Positions 1-8,800 of a stretch of DNA of 28,515 bases are shown here, in pieces. The translations under genes were made by a program, and so were the position numbers. The number at the start of each line of letters is the position of its first letter. The stretch's first letter is position 1. The notes under the pieces were generated by a model, which was not told where the DNA came from, made no database searches, and was given only the letters and a program-made list of their open reading frames with translations. Origin of the DNA: an uncultured Roseiflexaceae bacterium. Lineage in GTDB: Bacteria > Chloroflexota > Chloroflexia > Chloroflexales > Roseiflexaceae. The stretch is from NCBI GenBank assembly GCA_937974195.1, contig CALJIC010000176.1, forward strand, positions 1 through 28,515, written 5' to 3'.

Positions 1-37
1 CCTCACAGCTTCCTGGAAGAAAGCAGCCTTGGCTAGC

Positions 38-75
38 GGCCCTCCGAACCTCCCGTGTCGCTCTCCGAACCTCCC
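38..75. repeat. Fragment of dispersed CCCTCC repeat
   Basis: A 17-bp string, ggccctccgaacctccc at 38-54, is identical to 20236-20252 in the purD leader. A shorter partial copy (ctccgaacctcccg) follows at 62-75. Only the right arm of the palindrome family described at 17403-17660 and 20162-20289 is present, so this looks like a decayed or split copy. Confidence 0.6.
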
Positions 76-112
76 GACTCGCGAGAGCGCCGAAGAGCGG
101 ATTCATGCCGAA

Positions 113-142
113 CCGGGGGCGCGGCCCCGCCGCAGCCCCCGG
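113..142 (-). terminator. GC-rich hairpin after the STAS gene
   Basis: An inverted repeat CCGGGGGC (113-120) / GCCCCCGG (135-142) is extended inward by GCGG/CCGC, giving about 12 bp of stem with one bulged base. It lies 23 bp past the stop codon of the leftward operon. No T-run follows on the minus strand, so it is either a weak or factor-assisted terminator or an RNA-end stabiliser. Confidence 0.4.
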
Positions 143-164
143 CTCGACGCAAGTTCTTTCATCT

Positions 165-1121
165 CTAGTTGTGTGCTTCGCTCAGCTGCAGCGCCTCCTC
201 CGGGCTCCGAACTGTGCGAATATCCCCCAGCGACGCGCCGAGCTGCACCAGCGACGAGGCGACCGGCGCCGAGATGCCGCTGACGATCACTTCGCAGCCG
301 AGCATGCGCAGCCCCTGCACCGCCCGCACCAGCGCTGAGGCGACCGATGTGTCCACCATCGCCACCCCGGCGATGTCGATGATCAGCATCTTCGCCCGCT
401 GGTCGTGCACCGTCTCGAGGAGGCGGCGCATCAGCATGTCGGCCCGGCGCGTGTCGATGTGCCCGACGACCGGCGCGAACAGCACGCGGTCCGCCAGGCG
501 CGCCACCGGCGTCTCGAGCGACTCCACCAGCTCCAGGAGCGAGCGCTGCCGCTTGAGCTCCTCCTCCAGCTTCTTGGACGCCTCGTCGAGCCGCGCGGCC
601 CGCTCCTCTGCCTTGGCGCGCTCCGCGTCGGCGCGCAGCGCGTTCTCGTGTGCTGCCCGCTGAGCCGTGTCGGCGATCGAGCGCGCCAGTAACATGCCGC
701 CGACCAGCGCGGCCACCCCAAGGAGCGTCAGCGGGTCTGCGTAGACCCCCGAGCCTCCCGCGCGGATAATCAGCCCGGCGAAGATCACCAGTGTGCTGCC
801 CAGGACCCAGGCCGGACTGGTCAGGATCAGGGCGAGCACAGGCGGGACCATGATCGAGAACGCGACCTGCTCGCTCACGTACGGCTCGGGCACCAGCAGC
901 GCGGTCAGCAGCGTCGTGATGATGATTGCCGTGTGGCGCGCGTACTCCCAGCCGCGTATGTAGGCGACCACCAGCCCCAGCATGAGCAGGCCGCCGCCGC
1001 CGGTCCCGATCTTGGTCGCCAGTGTCGATTCGCTGAGCAGCTGGCTAATGAAGAACAGCAGCGACAGCACTGCCTGAAGGCCGAGGATGCCGATTGCGCC
1101 CTGACGTTGTGTGATCCTCAC
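165..1121 (-). CDS. Membrane protein with C-terminal RsbR-like STAS domain
   Basis: 318 aa from a GTG start at 1121. The start is supported by GAGGTGG 4 bases upstream and by a 4-bp GTGA overlap with the stop of the preceding gene. The N-terminal ~150 residues form about six hydrophobic segments. A charged, probably coiled-coil stretch follows (about 150-200, rich in A, E, R, K), then a STAS domain (about 205-318). The STAS domain carries MVDTSVASAL, with Thr258 where RsbR-type stressosome proteins have a phosphorylated threonine, and GISAPVASSL, with Ser290 near the position of the second RsbR site. The family normally senses a signal through a variable N-terminus and passes it on by phosphorylation-dependent partner switching. 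Here the sensor would be the membrane bundle. It is the last gene of the diterpene operon, so it may monitor membrane state or terpene product; that is inference. No kinase is nearby, but a SpoIIE-type phosphatase lies at 5857-9921. Confidence 0.8.
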   Translation of the reverse strand: MRITQRQGAIGILGLQAVLSLLFFISQLLSESTLATKIGTGGGGLLMLGLVVAYIRGWEYARHTAIIITTLLTALLVPEPYVSEQVAFSIMVPPVLALILTSPAWVLGSTLVIFAGLIIRAGGSGVYADPLTLLGVAALVGGMLLARSIADTAQRAAHENALRADAERAKAEERAARLDEASKKLEEELKRQRSLLELVESLETPVARLADRVLFAPVVGHIDTRRADMLMRRLLETVHDQRAKMLIIDIAGVAMVDTSVASALVRAVQGLRMLGCEVIVSGISAPVASSLVQLGASLGDIRTVRSPEEALQLSEAHN

Positions 1122-1993
1122 AATTCCACCTCTGCCTCTGACGCGAGCTGCGGGTACCAGTAGCTCCCAAGACGCCGACCTAGGCCGAGGATCGGCGCGC
1201 GCTCCCAAGCGCCGCGCTGCGCGAGCACTTCGCCGTAGCGGTCGCCCTTGTCGGCCTGCCAGGTGCGCCGTACGTACGTGTAGTCGAATAGAATCCGCCG
1301 CAGCGCCTCGTCATCGAGACTGTAGCCGGGCCGCTGCGTCCAGTAGCACTGCGTCTCGTCCAGCAGCAGCGCTGGCGCGACGTCCATGGAGGCCATCGGC
1401 TTCCCGAAGCTCAGCCACAGGCCGGCGGGCGGGATCTCTTCGCCGTAGACCGCGCGCACCAGCTCGTCACGCGTCCGCGCCCCGGTGCGCGCCGCCGCGC
1501 TCAGGAGGTGCTGCCACATGGCCCCGAAGTGCGTGCTGAACGACCACCAGATCGTCGGCTGCTCGCTGCCCCCGTCGAGCTCGCGCAGCCGCGCGTCGGC
1601 CTCCTGCAGCTCGGGCAGATCGTCGACACCCACGAAGCGCACGCGCCACCCCCGCGCCCGGTAGTCCGCGAGCGCCTGCGGGCCGGCCAGCCCGGACGCG
1701 AGCCAGCCGAGCAGCCGCTGCCGGTAGACGCCGGTCTCGGCGAACTGCCGCGGCCAGAGCGCGGTCATCATCAGGTGGCGCACCCCGTAGCGGAAGAAAA
1801 GATCGACGCACGCGAGCATCCGCTCGCGCGACCAGCTCACGTACTCGTCGCTGTGCGGATCGATCCCCTGCAGCGCCGCCGCGCGGCGGGTGCCGCCCGG
1901 GGTGTAGATCACCGTGGCGGGCATGAGCGCCCGCACCTGGTCCAGGGGAGCGCTCAGAAACGCCTCAAGCGTTGGAAGCGGCTCGGTCGTCAT
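1118..1993 (-). CDS. Tuberculosinol/kolavelool synthase-like diterpene synthase
   Basis: 291 aa, close to the roughly 296 aa of M. tuberculosis Rv3378c (tuberculosinyl/isotuberculosinol synthase). That enzyme has a cis-prenyltransferase fold and acts on the bicyclic diphosphate made by a class II cyclase. Recalled similarity runs along the chain: GGTRR at 33-37 against DGTRR, Tyr51 and Tyr90 at the positions of the catalytic tyrosines, GLWLSFGK near 191-198, and LRRILFDYTYVRR at 231-243 against LRRILYDHIYLR. The Asp of the DGTRR motif (Asp34 in Rv3378c) is Gly33 here. The gene starts 16 bp after the class II cyclase stop and overlaps the STAS gene by 4 bp. Herpetosiphon aurantiacus has an equivalent pair making kolavelool, so a hydroxylated or hydrocarbon diterpene is the likely product. 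Which product cannot be read from the sequence. Confidence 0.85.
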   Translation of the reverse strand: MTTEPLPTLEAFLSAPLDQVRALMPATVIYTPGGTRRAAALQGIDPHSDEYVSWSRERMLACVDLFFRYGVRHLMMTALWPRQFAETGVYRQRLLGWLASGLAGPQALADYRARGWRVRFVGVDDLPELQEADARLRELDGGSEQPTIWWSFSTHFGAMWQHLLSAAARTGARTRDELVRAVYGEEIPPAGLWLSFGKPMASMDVAPALLLDETQCYWTQRPGYSLDDEALRRILFDYTYVRRTWQADKGDRYGEVLAQRGAWERAPILGLGRRLGSYWYPQLASEAEVEL

Positions 1994-2009
1994 TATGTCA
2001 GGTTATCCT

Positions 2010-3506
2010 TTACCCTAGATGTGCTGCGGCCAGCGCGGCAAGCTCCCACAGACGGGCCAGGCGCCGCGGCCGGTACGGCTCCTTGGCGAGCCAGTAGGCC
2101 ACATCTTCTCCGTCGAAGGCGCGCTGCGGGTCGGCCAGCCAGCGCTCGCCGCGCTGCAGCGCCTCGTTCGCGTAGGCGGGAAGCGTGCCGTCGCGCTGGA
2201 GGGAGCGCAGCGCCAGCGTTGCGTAGGCCGTCTCCTCGCCGGACGGCGCCGGATCGCCCCACGCGCCGCAGTCGTGCTGGCCCTTGAGCAGCGCGTCGAT
2301 CGCGGACTGAATGCGCGCCTCCGGCGCGTGGCCGCTCAGCGCGATCAGCGCCTGGCTGGTGGTGTAGACCCACGAGCGATTCCACTTGTCGCCGACCCAG
2401 CGGCCATTTTCGCACTGCTGCTTGAGCAGCGCCTCGGCCGCCCGCTCGAACTCGCCGCCGGCGAGGCGCAGCGCATGAATGGCGTGCGAGGTGACCGACG
2501 TGGCCGCCTGAAGCTCGCCCTGCCAGGCGCAGAAGTAGTCGCCCACGGCGAAGTGATCCAGCGCGCTGAGGTAGCCCGGCTGCCCGCGGGAAGCCAGCAC
2601 CGCGCACGCCGCCGCCGTGTCGTCCCCATCGGGCGCGAAGTAGTCGCTGTACCCGATGCCGTTGGGGCGCATGGCGCGCTCCAGCGACTGCACCTGCTGG
2701 GCGACCACGTCGGCCAGCGCCGGGTGGTCGAGCAGGCCGGCGATCAGCAGCACATACAGCGAGAACGACTGCTCGAAGCGGTCGATCGGCCAGGCGGTGG
2801 GCATCACGCCGACGGCGCCATCGCCTGTGGCGAGGGCGGCCCGCTCCAGGTAGCGCTGCGCCCGCGCGCGCGCCTCACAGAGCGACGCGTGCCCCTGCGC
2901 CGCCCGCAGCCACGCGGCTGTCGCCGCCGGGCTGTGGCCGACGCTCCCAGTTTCGTCGAGCAGCTCGGCCTGAGGCTCTTTGCCCCACGCCTCCCACGAG
3001 TGAACGATCGTTGTGCCGGCGCGGATCTGAATGCGCGCCAGCAGCGCCTGGCGCCGCTCCCCAAGCGCGCGGAGCGGGGCCGACACCGGCGGCACGTCCA
3101 GCCCAAGCGCTGTCGCCTCGTCAGTGAGATAGGGTACGAGCAGCTCAACGCCCGCCGGAAGGTCCTCCGGCAGCGTGCCTTCCCAGACCGCGGCCTGCTC
3201 GCGGAGGAAGCGCACACCGGCGCTGATCGCCGGGTGGCTTGTGCCAGCGTGCGTCGCCAGTGCCAGGAGCGCTGCCAGAGTCGTGGCGGTGCGAGCGAGC
3301 GGAACGCTCGGATCGCCCCAGCCGCCATCCGCCTGCTGCTGAATTGTCAGCCACTCGAGGGTGCGGTCGATGCTGCTTTTCTCGGGGTAGAGGCGTAGCA
3401 CTTGGGCCGTATCGTAGACGGAAGGACCCATCAGACCGCCGTTGGAACCTAACTCGCCGATTAGTGTACGGAGCTCGGAGAAAAGCCGTGCCTCATTGAT
3501 AACCAT
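2010..3506 (-). CDS. Class II diterpene cyclase (DxDD type)
   Basis: 498 aa, about the length of bacterial class II diterpene cyclases (Rv3377c is about 501). The catalytic-acid motif DGDD lies at 293-296 within YFAPDGDDTAA, the expected place. QW-like repeats of the squalene-cyclase superfamily are visible: QQADGGWGDP near the N-terminus, CENGRWVGDKW mid-chain and CGAWGDP near the C-terminus. The family protonates geranylgeranyl diphosphate to give a bicyclic (copalyl-, halimadienyl- or kolavenyl-type) diphosphate. ATG 3506 is preferred over the longer frame because AAAAAAGGACAAC precedes it and the longer N-terminus (to 3608) is low in similarity and spans the promoter. It is the first gene of the operon. 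The ring stereochemistry is not predictable here. No GGPP synthase or methyltransferase lies in the window. Confidence 0.9.
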   Translation of the reverse strand: MVINEARLFSELRTLIGELGSNGGLMGPSVYDTAQVLRLYPEKSSIDRTLEWLTIQQQADGGWGDPSVPLARTATTLAALLALATHAGTSHPAISAGVRFLREQAAVWEGTLPEDLPAGVELLVPYLTDEATALGLDVPPVSAPLRALGERRQALLARIQIRAGTTIVHSWEAWGKEPQAELLDETGSVGHSPAATAAWLRAAQGHASLCEARARAQRYLERAALATGDGAVGVMPTAWPIDRFEQSFSLYVLLIAGLLDHPALADVVAQQVQSLERAMRPNGIGYSDYFAPDGDDTAAACAVLASRGQPGYLSALDHFAVGDYFCAWQGELQAATSVTSHAIHALRLAGGEFERAAEALLKQQCENGRWVGDKWNRSWVYTTSQALIALSGHAPEARIQSAIDALLKGQHDCGAWGDPAPSGEETAYATLALRSLQRDGTLPAYANEALQRGERWLADPQRAFDGEDVAYWLAKEPYRPRRLARLWELAALAAAHLG

Positions 3507-3586
3507 GTTGTCCTTTTTTACTGACTGTGACGAGTACTTCTGCGACGCTGCATCAGTTGCTCGGCACGCCATGGCAGAGCGCTTCA

Positions 3587-3616
3587 AGTATAGGTTTACA
3601 AACGTCAAAAAATCAA
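3587..3616 (-). promoter_or_regulatory. Candidate sigma-70 promoter of the diterpene operon
   Basis: On the minus strand TTGATT (3616-3611) is followed after 18 bp by TATACT (3592-3587), in a locally AT-rich patch that stands out from the GC-rich surroundings. A transcript would start near 3580 and carry a leader of about 75 nt before ATG 3506. The rest of 3507-3896 shows no convincing gene on either strand. Confidence 0.5.
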
Positions 3617-3896
3617 GATTCAGTTAATGGCTCTGCCGACCAACAGTCTCACTCGGGCGGGATGGCCGCCCCGGTTCACGCAGGTGGCACGGCTCACACT
3701 TCTGGCTCCATTCTAGGGCAGCAGCCTGCGGCTGTCGTTTGCGATTCGTGAGCGGTCATGGCGCGATCTTGCGCAGAGGAGCTGTGCTACAGCCGCGCGT
3801 AGCCCTGCCAGCCACGCCGCTGTGCCAGCAGGGGCGGGAATGCTGCCGCGCGGCGGTCTGTGGCCAGCCCGCCGAGCAGACTCGCGCTTGGGTCCG

Positions 3897-4709
3897 CTAG
3901 AGGAGATCGCAGAGCTGCCGCAGATCGCGGATCGCGTGCTCGCTCGGGGGCGCGTTGCCGGCGCGGTCGATCAGCACCGCGCGCATGCCGGCCCGCCGCG
4001 CGCCGTCCACGTTGTCGGAGCGGTCGTCGACGAAGAGGCAGGCGGCCGGCTCGAGGCCAAGCGCCTCGGCGCAACCGAGGTAGGCGCGAACGTCGGGCTT
4101 GGTGATGCCGGTGGCACTGCTGGAGAGCAGCACGTCGAAGAGAGATGGGTCGATCCCGGCGTAGCGCAGCGTCCGGTCGATGCTCGGCAGCTCGAAGTTG
4201 GTCAGCACCGCCAGCTTCAGCCCGCGCCGGCGCAGCTCCTCCAGGCAGCCGCGCGCATCGGGGTAGGCCGCGAAGCAGGTGTGGTAGAAGTCGCCGATCT
4301 CCAGCAGCCGCGCCGTCGCCTCGGGCGGGAGCGCGTGCCGGTTGGCGAACTCCTGCCAGAACAGCCGCCAGAACGCCGGCTCCTCCTCCACCAACCGCGG
4401 CCACGGGCCGGGCCAGGCCATCCAGTGTGACGAAGCCGCCGCCGGAGGCAGCGTTGGCGCGATCGCGTGCACCCGGCGCTCGAGCTCCTCCGCCGCCCCG
4501 TAATTGAAGCGCAGCAGCGTGCCGTCGCGGTCGAAGATCACGGCGCGTATGGGAGCCGCGCTGTCGCCCTGGCGGATGTCGGGCGCCGGATCTGCGCCGG
4601 GAGACGTGGCTGGCGTGCCGCCAGACGCCGCCTGATACCTGTGGCCCATACCCTGGGTAGGACCGAATGGGGAATAGTCATGGGGTAAATGTTGCATTAA
4701 AATCATCAT
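3897..4709 (-). CDS. HAD-family phosphatase
   Basis: Up to 270 aa. All four haloacid dehalogenase motifs are visible: FDRDGTLL (motif I, nucleophile and acid/base Asp), VLTNFE (motif II Thr), ITKPDVRAY (motif III Lys) and FVDDRSDNVDGA (motif IV). The long helical insert between motifs I and II is a cap of the phosphoglycolate phosphatase/YjjG type. The first ~50 residues before motif I look like a non-conserved extension. The start is uncertain: ATG 4709 opens the frame but lacks a good ribosome site, and ATG 4649 (residue 21) is an alternative. The substrate is unknown; the family acts on small phosphorylated metabolites. It is divergent from the nucleoside hydrolase, and the shared upstream region is only about 30 bp if ATG 4709 is used. 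Confidence 0.8.
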   Translation of the reverse strand: MMILMQHLPHDYSPFGPTQGMGHRYQAASGGTPATSPGADPAPDIRQGDSAAPIRAVIFDRDGTLLRFNYGAAEELERRVHAIAPTLPPAAASSHWMAWPGPWPRLVEEEPAFWRLFWQEFANRHALPPEATARLLEIGDFYHTCFAAYPDARGCLEELRRRGLKLAVLTNFELPSIDRTLRYAGIDPSLFDVLLSSSATGITKPDVRAYLGCAEALGLEPAACLFVDDRSDNVDGARRAGMRAVLIDRAGNAPPSEHAIRDLRQLCDLL

Positions 4710-4740
4710 CGTGTGGTCAGTTCAGCTCAGGGAGTGTACT

Positions 4741-5847
4741 ATGGCTCCACTACTCCGGATGGTCGTCCTCATCGCGCTGCTCGTCACGAGCCTTGGGTAC
4801 GCCACACCAACCGCCGCCGCAGGCCGCGCCCGCCTGGATGTGTTTGTCGATACCGACATCGGTGTCGACGACGCTGTAGCGATCGCTTACCTGCTCAAGA
4901 ACCGTGCCGCCAACGTAATCGGCTTCACGACCGTGGCTGGCAACACCACCGCCGAGAACGCCGCCAACAACCTGCTGACCCTGCTCGACGTCATGCAGGT
5001 CTCCAAGCCGGTGACGATCGGCGCCACCGCTCCGCTCGAGGTGCCGGCGTCGCGCACCGGCCAGTTCGTCCACGGCCCGACCGGCCTGTGGTTCTCGCAG
5101 GTCCCGCACGACCTGAGCGGCCTGAGCCGCGATGCGCCGGCGGCGATCGCAGCCGCCGCGCAGGCGAACCCAGGCATGACCCTGCTGGCCCTCGGCCCGC
5201 TGACGAACGTCGCGCTGACGGTGCAGCAGTACCCCAACGCCCTCAACGGGGTCAAGATCGTCGCCCTGGCCGGCGCGCTGGGGCCGGGGAACAGCTCGCC
5301 GGTGGCTGAGTTCAACGCCTTCTTCGACCCGCACGCGCTCGACATCGTGCTCGAGAGCGGGCTGGACGTGACGCTGGTGACGATGGACGCGTTCACCGAC
5401 GTGACCTTCGACAGCCAGAAGTTCCTCCAGAAGCTTACGAAAAAGGGCGGCGCGCTCGGCCAGTTCCTGGCCCAGCCGCTCGGCGCCTACATCTCCGCGC
5501 AGACCCAGGGCGCTGGCGGGATGGTCTCCATCCCCGATGTCGCCGCCGTCGCCTATGTGCTCGAGCCGACTGTCGGCACGGCGCAGACCGCGCTGGTGGA
5601 CGTGTCCACCGAGCCTGAGCTGACCCGCGGGCAGACGGTGATGGCGATGACGGTGCCTCACCGGCTGGCGATGATCGCCGGCGACGCGCAGCTCTCCCTG
5701 CTCGCCGACCAGGTCTTCACAGTGCCGGGCTTCGACATGAATCAGGCGATCGCGCTGATCCTGGCGCAGCGGCCGGACAACGCGCAGGTAGTACTCGAGA
5801 TTCGTGGGAAGACAGTGGCAACCCTGGTGGAGAAGGCTCTGACGTAA
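4741..5847 (+). CDS. Exported inosine/uridine-type nucleoside hydrolase
   Basis: 368 aa. ATG 4741 has GGGAG six bases upstream. The longer frame from 4711 is rejected because it would bury the signal peptide. The first ~28 residues are a typical Sec signal (basic start, LIALLV core, AAA-type cleavage near residue 28). DTDIGVDDA at 37-45 is the calcium-binding motif of the family. GNTTAENAANN, LLALGPLTNVAL and EFNAFFDPHALDIV are the further family signatures. Such enzymes hydrolyse the N-glycosidic bond of ribonucleosides, here presumably outside the membrane for scavenging. In the C-terminal signature the usual HD pair before the AVAY stretch reads Pro265-Asp266, so the catalytic histidine of classical members is missing at that place. 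The gene converges on the phosphatase gene with a 9-bp gap. Confidence 0.85.
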   Translation: MAPLLRMVVLIALLVTSLGYATPTAAAGRARLDVFVDTDIGVDDAVAIAYLLKNRAANVIGFTTVAGNTTAENAANNLLTLLDVMQVSKPVTIGATAPLEVPASRTGQFVHGPTGLWFSQVPHDLSGLSRDAPAAIAAAAQANPGMTLLALGPLTNVALTVQQYPNALNGVKIVALAGALGPGNSSPVAEFNAFFDPHALDIVLESGLDVTLVTMDAFTDVTFDSQKFLQKLTKKGGALGQFLAQPLGAYISAQTQGAGGMVSIPDVAAVAYVLEPTVGTAQTALVDVSTEPELTRGQTVMAMTVPHRLAMIAGDAQLSLLADQVFTVPGFDMNQAIALILAQRPDNAQVVLEIRGKTVATLVEKALT

Positions 5848-5856
5848 TGGCGCGGG

Positions 5857-8800
5857 TTACGCTCCCTGCGTACCCTCCGAATCGACTCGGATCACTACCA
5901 GCGTCATATCGTCGTGGTGTGGGGCGTTTCCGCTGAAGCGCCCCACCTCCAGCAATACACGGTCGATCAGCGCCGCCGGCGGCTCGTCGCCGTACTCCGC
6001 CAGCAGCGCCTCGAGCCGCTCGAACCCGAATAGCTGCCCGGTCGCATCATGCGCCTCGACCACGCCGTCGGTGTAGAACACGAGCGTGTCGCCGGGCGCC
6101 AGCGTCAGCTCCAGCGCGCGGTACGGCACATCCGGTATTATACCAAGCGGGAGGGTCGGCCCCTCAGGCTGCAGGTACTCGAGCGAGCCGTCCGCGCGGC
6201 GCAGCAGCGGCGCGAGCTGCCCGGCCCCGGACACAGCCAGGCGCCTGGTGCGCGGGTCGAGCGTGGCGTAGCTGAGCGCCACAAAGGTGCCGTGCGGCAC
6301 ATCGTGTGCCACCCAGCGGTTCGTCTCGCGCATCACCGCCGGGGGCGCCACGTGGTCGCGGGCCTCTGAGCGCGCCACCGAGCGCGCCACCGCCATCAGC
6401 ATCGCGCCGGGGATGCTCTTCCCCGACGCATCCCCCACCATCACCGCCAGCAGCGGCCCCTCGGGCGTGACGCGCCCGCGCGCGATGTCCGGCGCCTCGA
6501 CGTAGGCATCCGGCAGCGTGTCCTCCGGATCCCCGAGCACGAAGCAGTCGTAGAAGTCGCCGCCGGTCTCGCGGGCGGGCAGACACTGCGCGGCCAGCTG
6601 CAGGCCCGGCACGTCCGGGAGCGAGCGCGGGAAGAGGTTGCTCTGGATGCGGTGGGCGATCTCCAGCTCCTGCTCGACGCGCGCCACCGACTCGGCGTAC
6701 AGGCGCGCGTTCTCGAGCGCCACCGCCGCCTGGCTGGCGAACGCCTCGGCGACGTCCATGTCGCGCGTTGTGAAGCGGTTCGGCCGGCGCGAGTCGATGT
6801 TCAGCACGCCCAGCACCTGGCCCTTGGCGATCAGCGGCACGCCGAGCCAGGAGCGCACGTGGTTGTCCGAGCCGGTCCGCGCCCAGAACGGCGACTCGTC
6901 GGTGTCGGGGATCAGCACCGGGCTGCGCCGGTGCACCGCGAGCCCCGCGCCGCTGCGCTCGTTCATCTGGAAGACCAGGTTGGCGGGCGAGGCGAGGTCC
7001 TCGAAGCCGCGCAGCGCCGCCGTCCGCAGCCGCTGGCCCTCCAGCAGCATGATCGAGGCCGTGTCGTACTCGATCACGTGCTGCAGCTCGCGCAGGATGG
7101 TCTGCAGCACCTCGCGCGGGTCGAAGGAGGCGCTGAGGGCGCGCGCCACCTCGCGCAGCGTGTCGGCCGTGCGGCGGGCCTCCTGCTCGGCGGCGAACAG
7201 GCGCGCGTTCTCGAAGGCGGCGGCGACCGAGGCGGCGACCGTCATGAACAGCTCCTGCTCCTCGGGGCCGAAGCTGCGCGTGTGGCCGATGCTGTCGATC
7301 CCGATCGAGCCGATCGTCCTGCCGCGGCTCACCAGCGGGATCACGGCGATCGACTCGATGCCGATCCCCTGCAGGATGTCGCGCACGGGCGTCATCAGCG
7401 GGCTGGTGGCGACCGACTCGATCACGATCGGGCGGCGCTCCTCGATCAGCAGGCGCATCAGCTCGGCGTGGAACACGATGCGCGAGCCGAGCACCACGCT
7501 GGGCGGGTACTCGGCGACGACCGTGCCCCCCGTGCCGTCCTCGTCGAACAGCACGATCCCCGCGTGCTCGGCGAAGAACAGCTGCACCAGCTCCTGGCAG
7601 GCCAGCTCGAGGATCTCGCGCGGGTCCATGCGGCTGGTGAGCGCGAGCGTCACGCGGTGGACGAGCGTCATCTGCTTCGCCTTGCGCTCGGCGGCCGCGG
7701 CGTGGGCCTGGGCTTCGGCGAAGAGGGTGGCGTTCTCGTCGATCTGGCGCTCGCGCTGCTCGAAGAGCTGCACCTTCTGGATGCCGAGGCTGAGGTGCGA
7801 GGCGACCTGCGCCAGGAACTCGAGCGTCTGCTGGTCGTACTGGTAGGCGCGGCCGTCCTGCAGCACGATCACCCCAATCGGCCGGGCGTCCTGGTCCAGC
7901 AGCGGCACGCCGGCCCACGAGCGCGGCTGGTTCGGGCTGCCGTAGGTGTGCGGCGTGACGCCGAGCCGCTGCAGCTCCTCGGCCTGGGCCGGGATGTCGT
8001 TGAACAGCAGCGGCTCCCCCTCGCGGATGATGTAGTCGGTCAGGCTGCCGGGCGGCGGCAGGCCATCCGGCCAGTCCCGCTGGATCTCCTCGCCGCCGTC
8101 GATGAAGAACGAGTGCGTGATGCGGTGCGTCTCGGGGGCGCACACCACCAGGTAGAACGACGACGCGCCGGTCACGCCCTGAAGTGTTATGTAAATCTGT
8201 CGCAGCATCTCGTCCAGGTCGAACGAGGCGGCGATCTGCTGGCTGATGCGGCCGATCGCGTTGAGCTCGCGGATCTGGCGCTCGCGGCGGGTGAGCAGCG
8301 TGACGTTCTGGACGTGGAGCGCGACCTGGCGGGCGACGCTGGCAAGGAAGCGCTCGTCGCGGTCGTCGAAGGCGTCGGGCGTGTAGCTCTGCACCGCGAT
8401 CGTCCCGATCACGCGGTCCTCGCGGTCGAAGAGCGGCGTGCCGATCCAGGAGATCGCCTGCTTGGCGACGCCGAGCGTGATCGGGCGCAGCTCGGGGTAG
8501 GCGCCGATCTCGGCCGGCATGTTGCGGAAGGCCAGCGTCTGGCGGTGGCGGATGACCCAGTCGGTGAGCGAGCCGGGGACCGGCGGCATGTTGCGGAAGA
8601 AGGTGTAGTCCTCGCCCTCATCGATGCCGAGGCTCTCGACGATCACCCGGCGCTGCGGGTCGTAGACGAACATGGCGAAGGCGTCCAGCCGCATGAAGCC
8701 GGCCAGCGCCTCCAGCACCTGGCGCAGGAGCGTCGGCAGGTCCAGCGCCGAGACGGCGGCGTGGGCAATGCGGCTGAGGGCCGAGAGCTCGGAGACCTGG

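Noticed and set aside
3507..3896. Small genes between the cyclase and HAD genes
   Set aside because: Open frames there lack ribosome sites, codon bias and recognisable sequence; only a promoter is supported.
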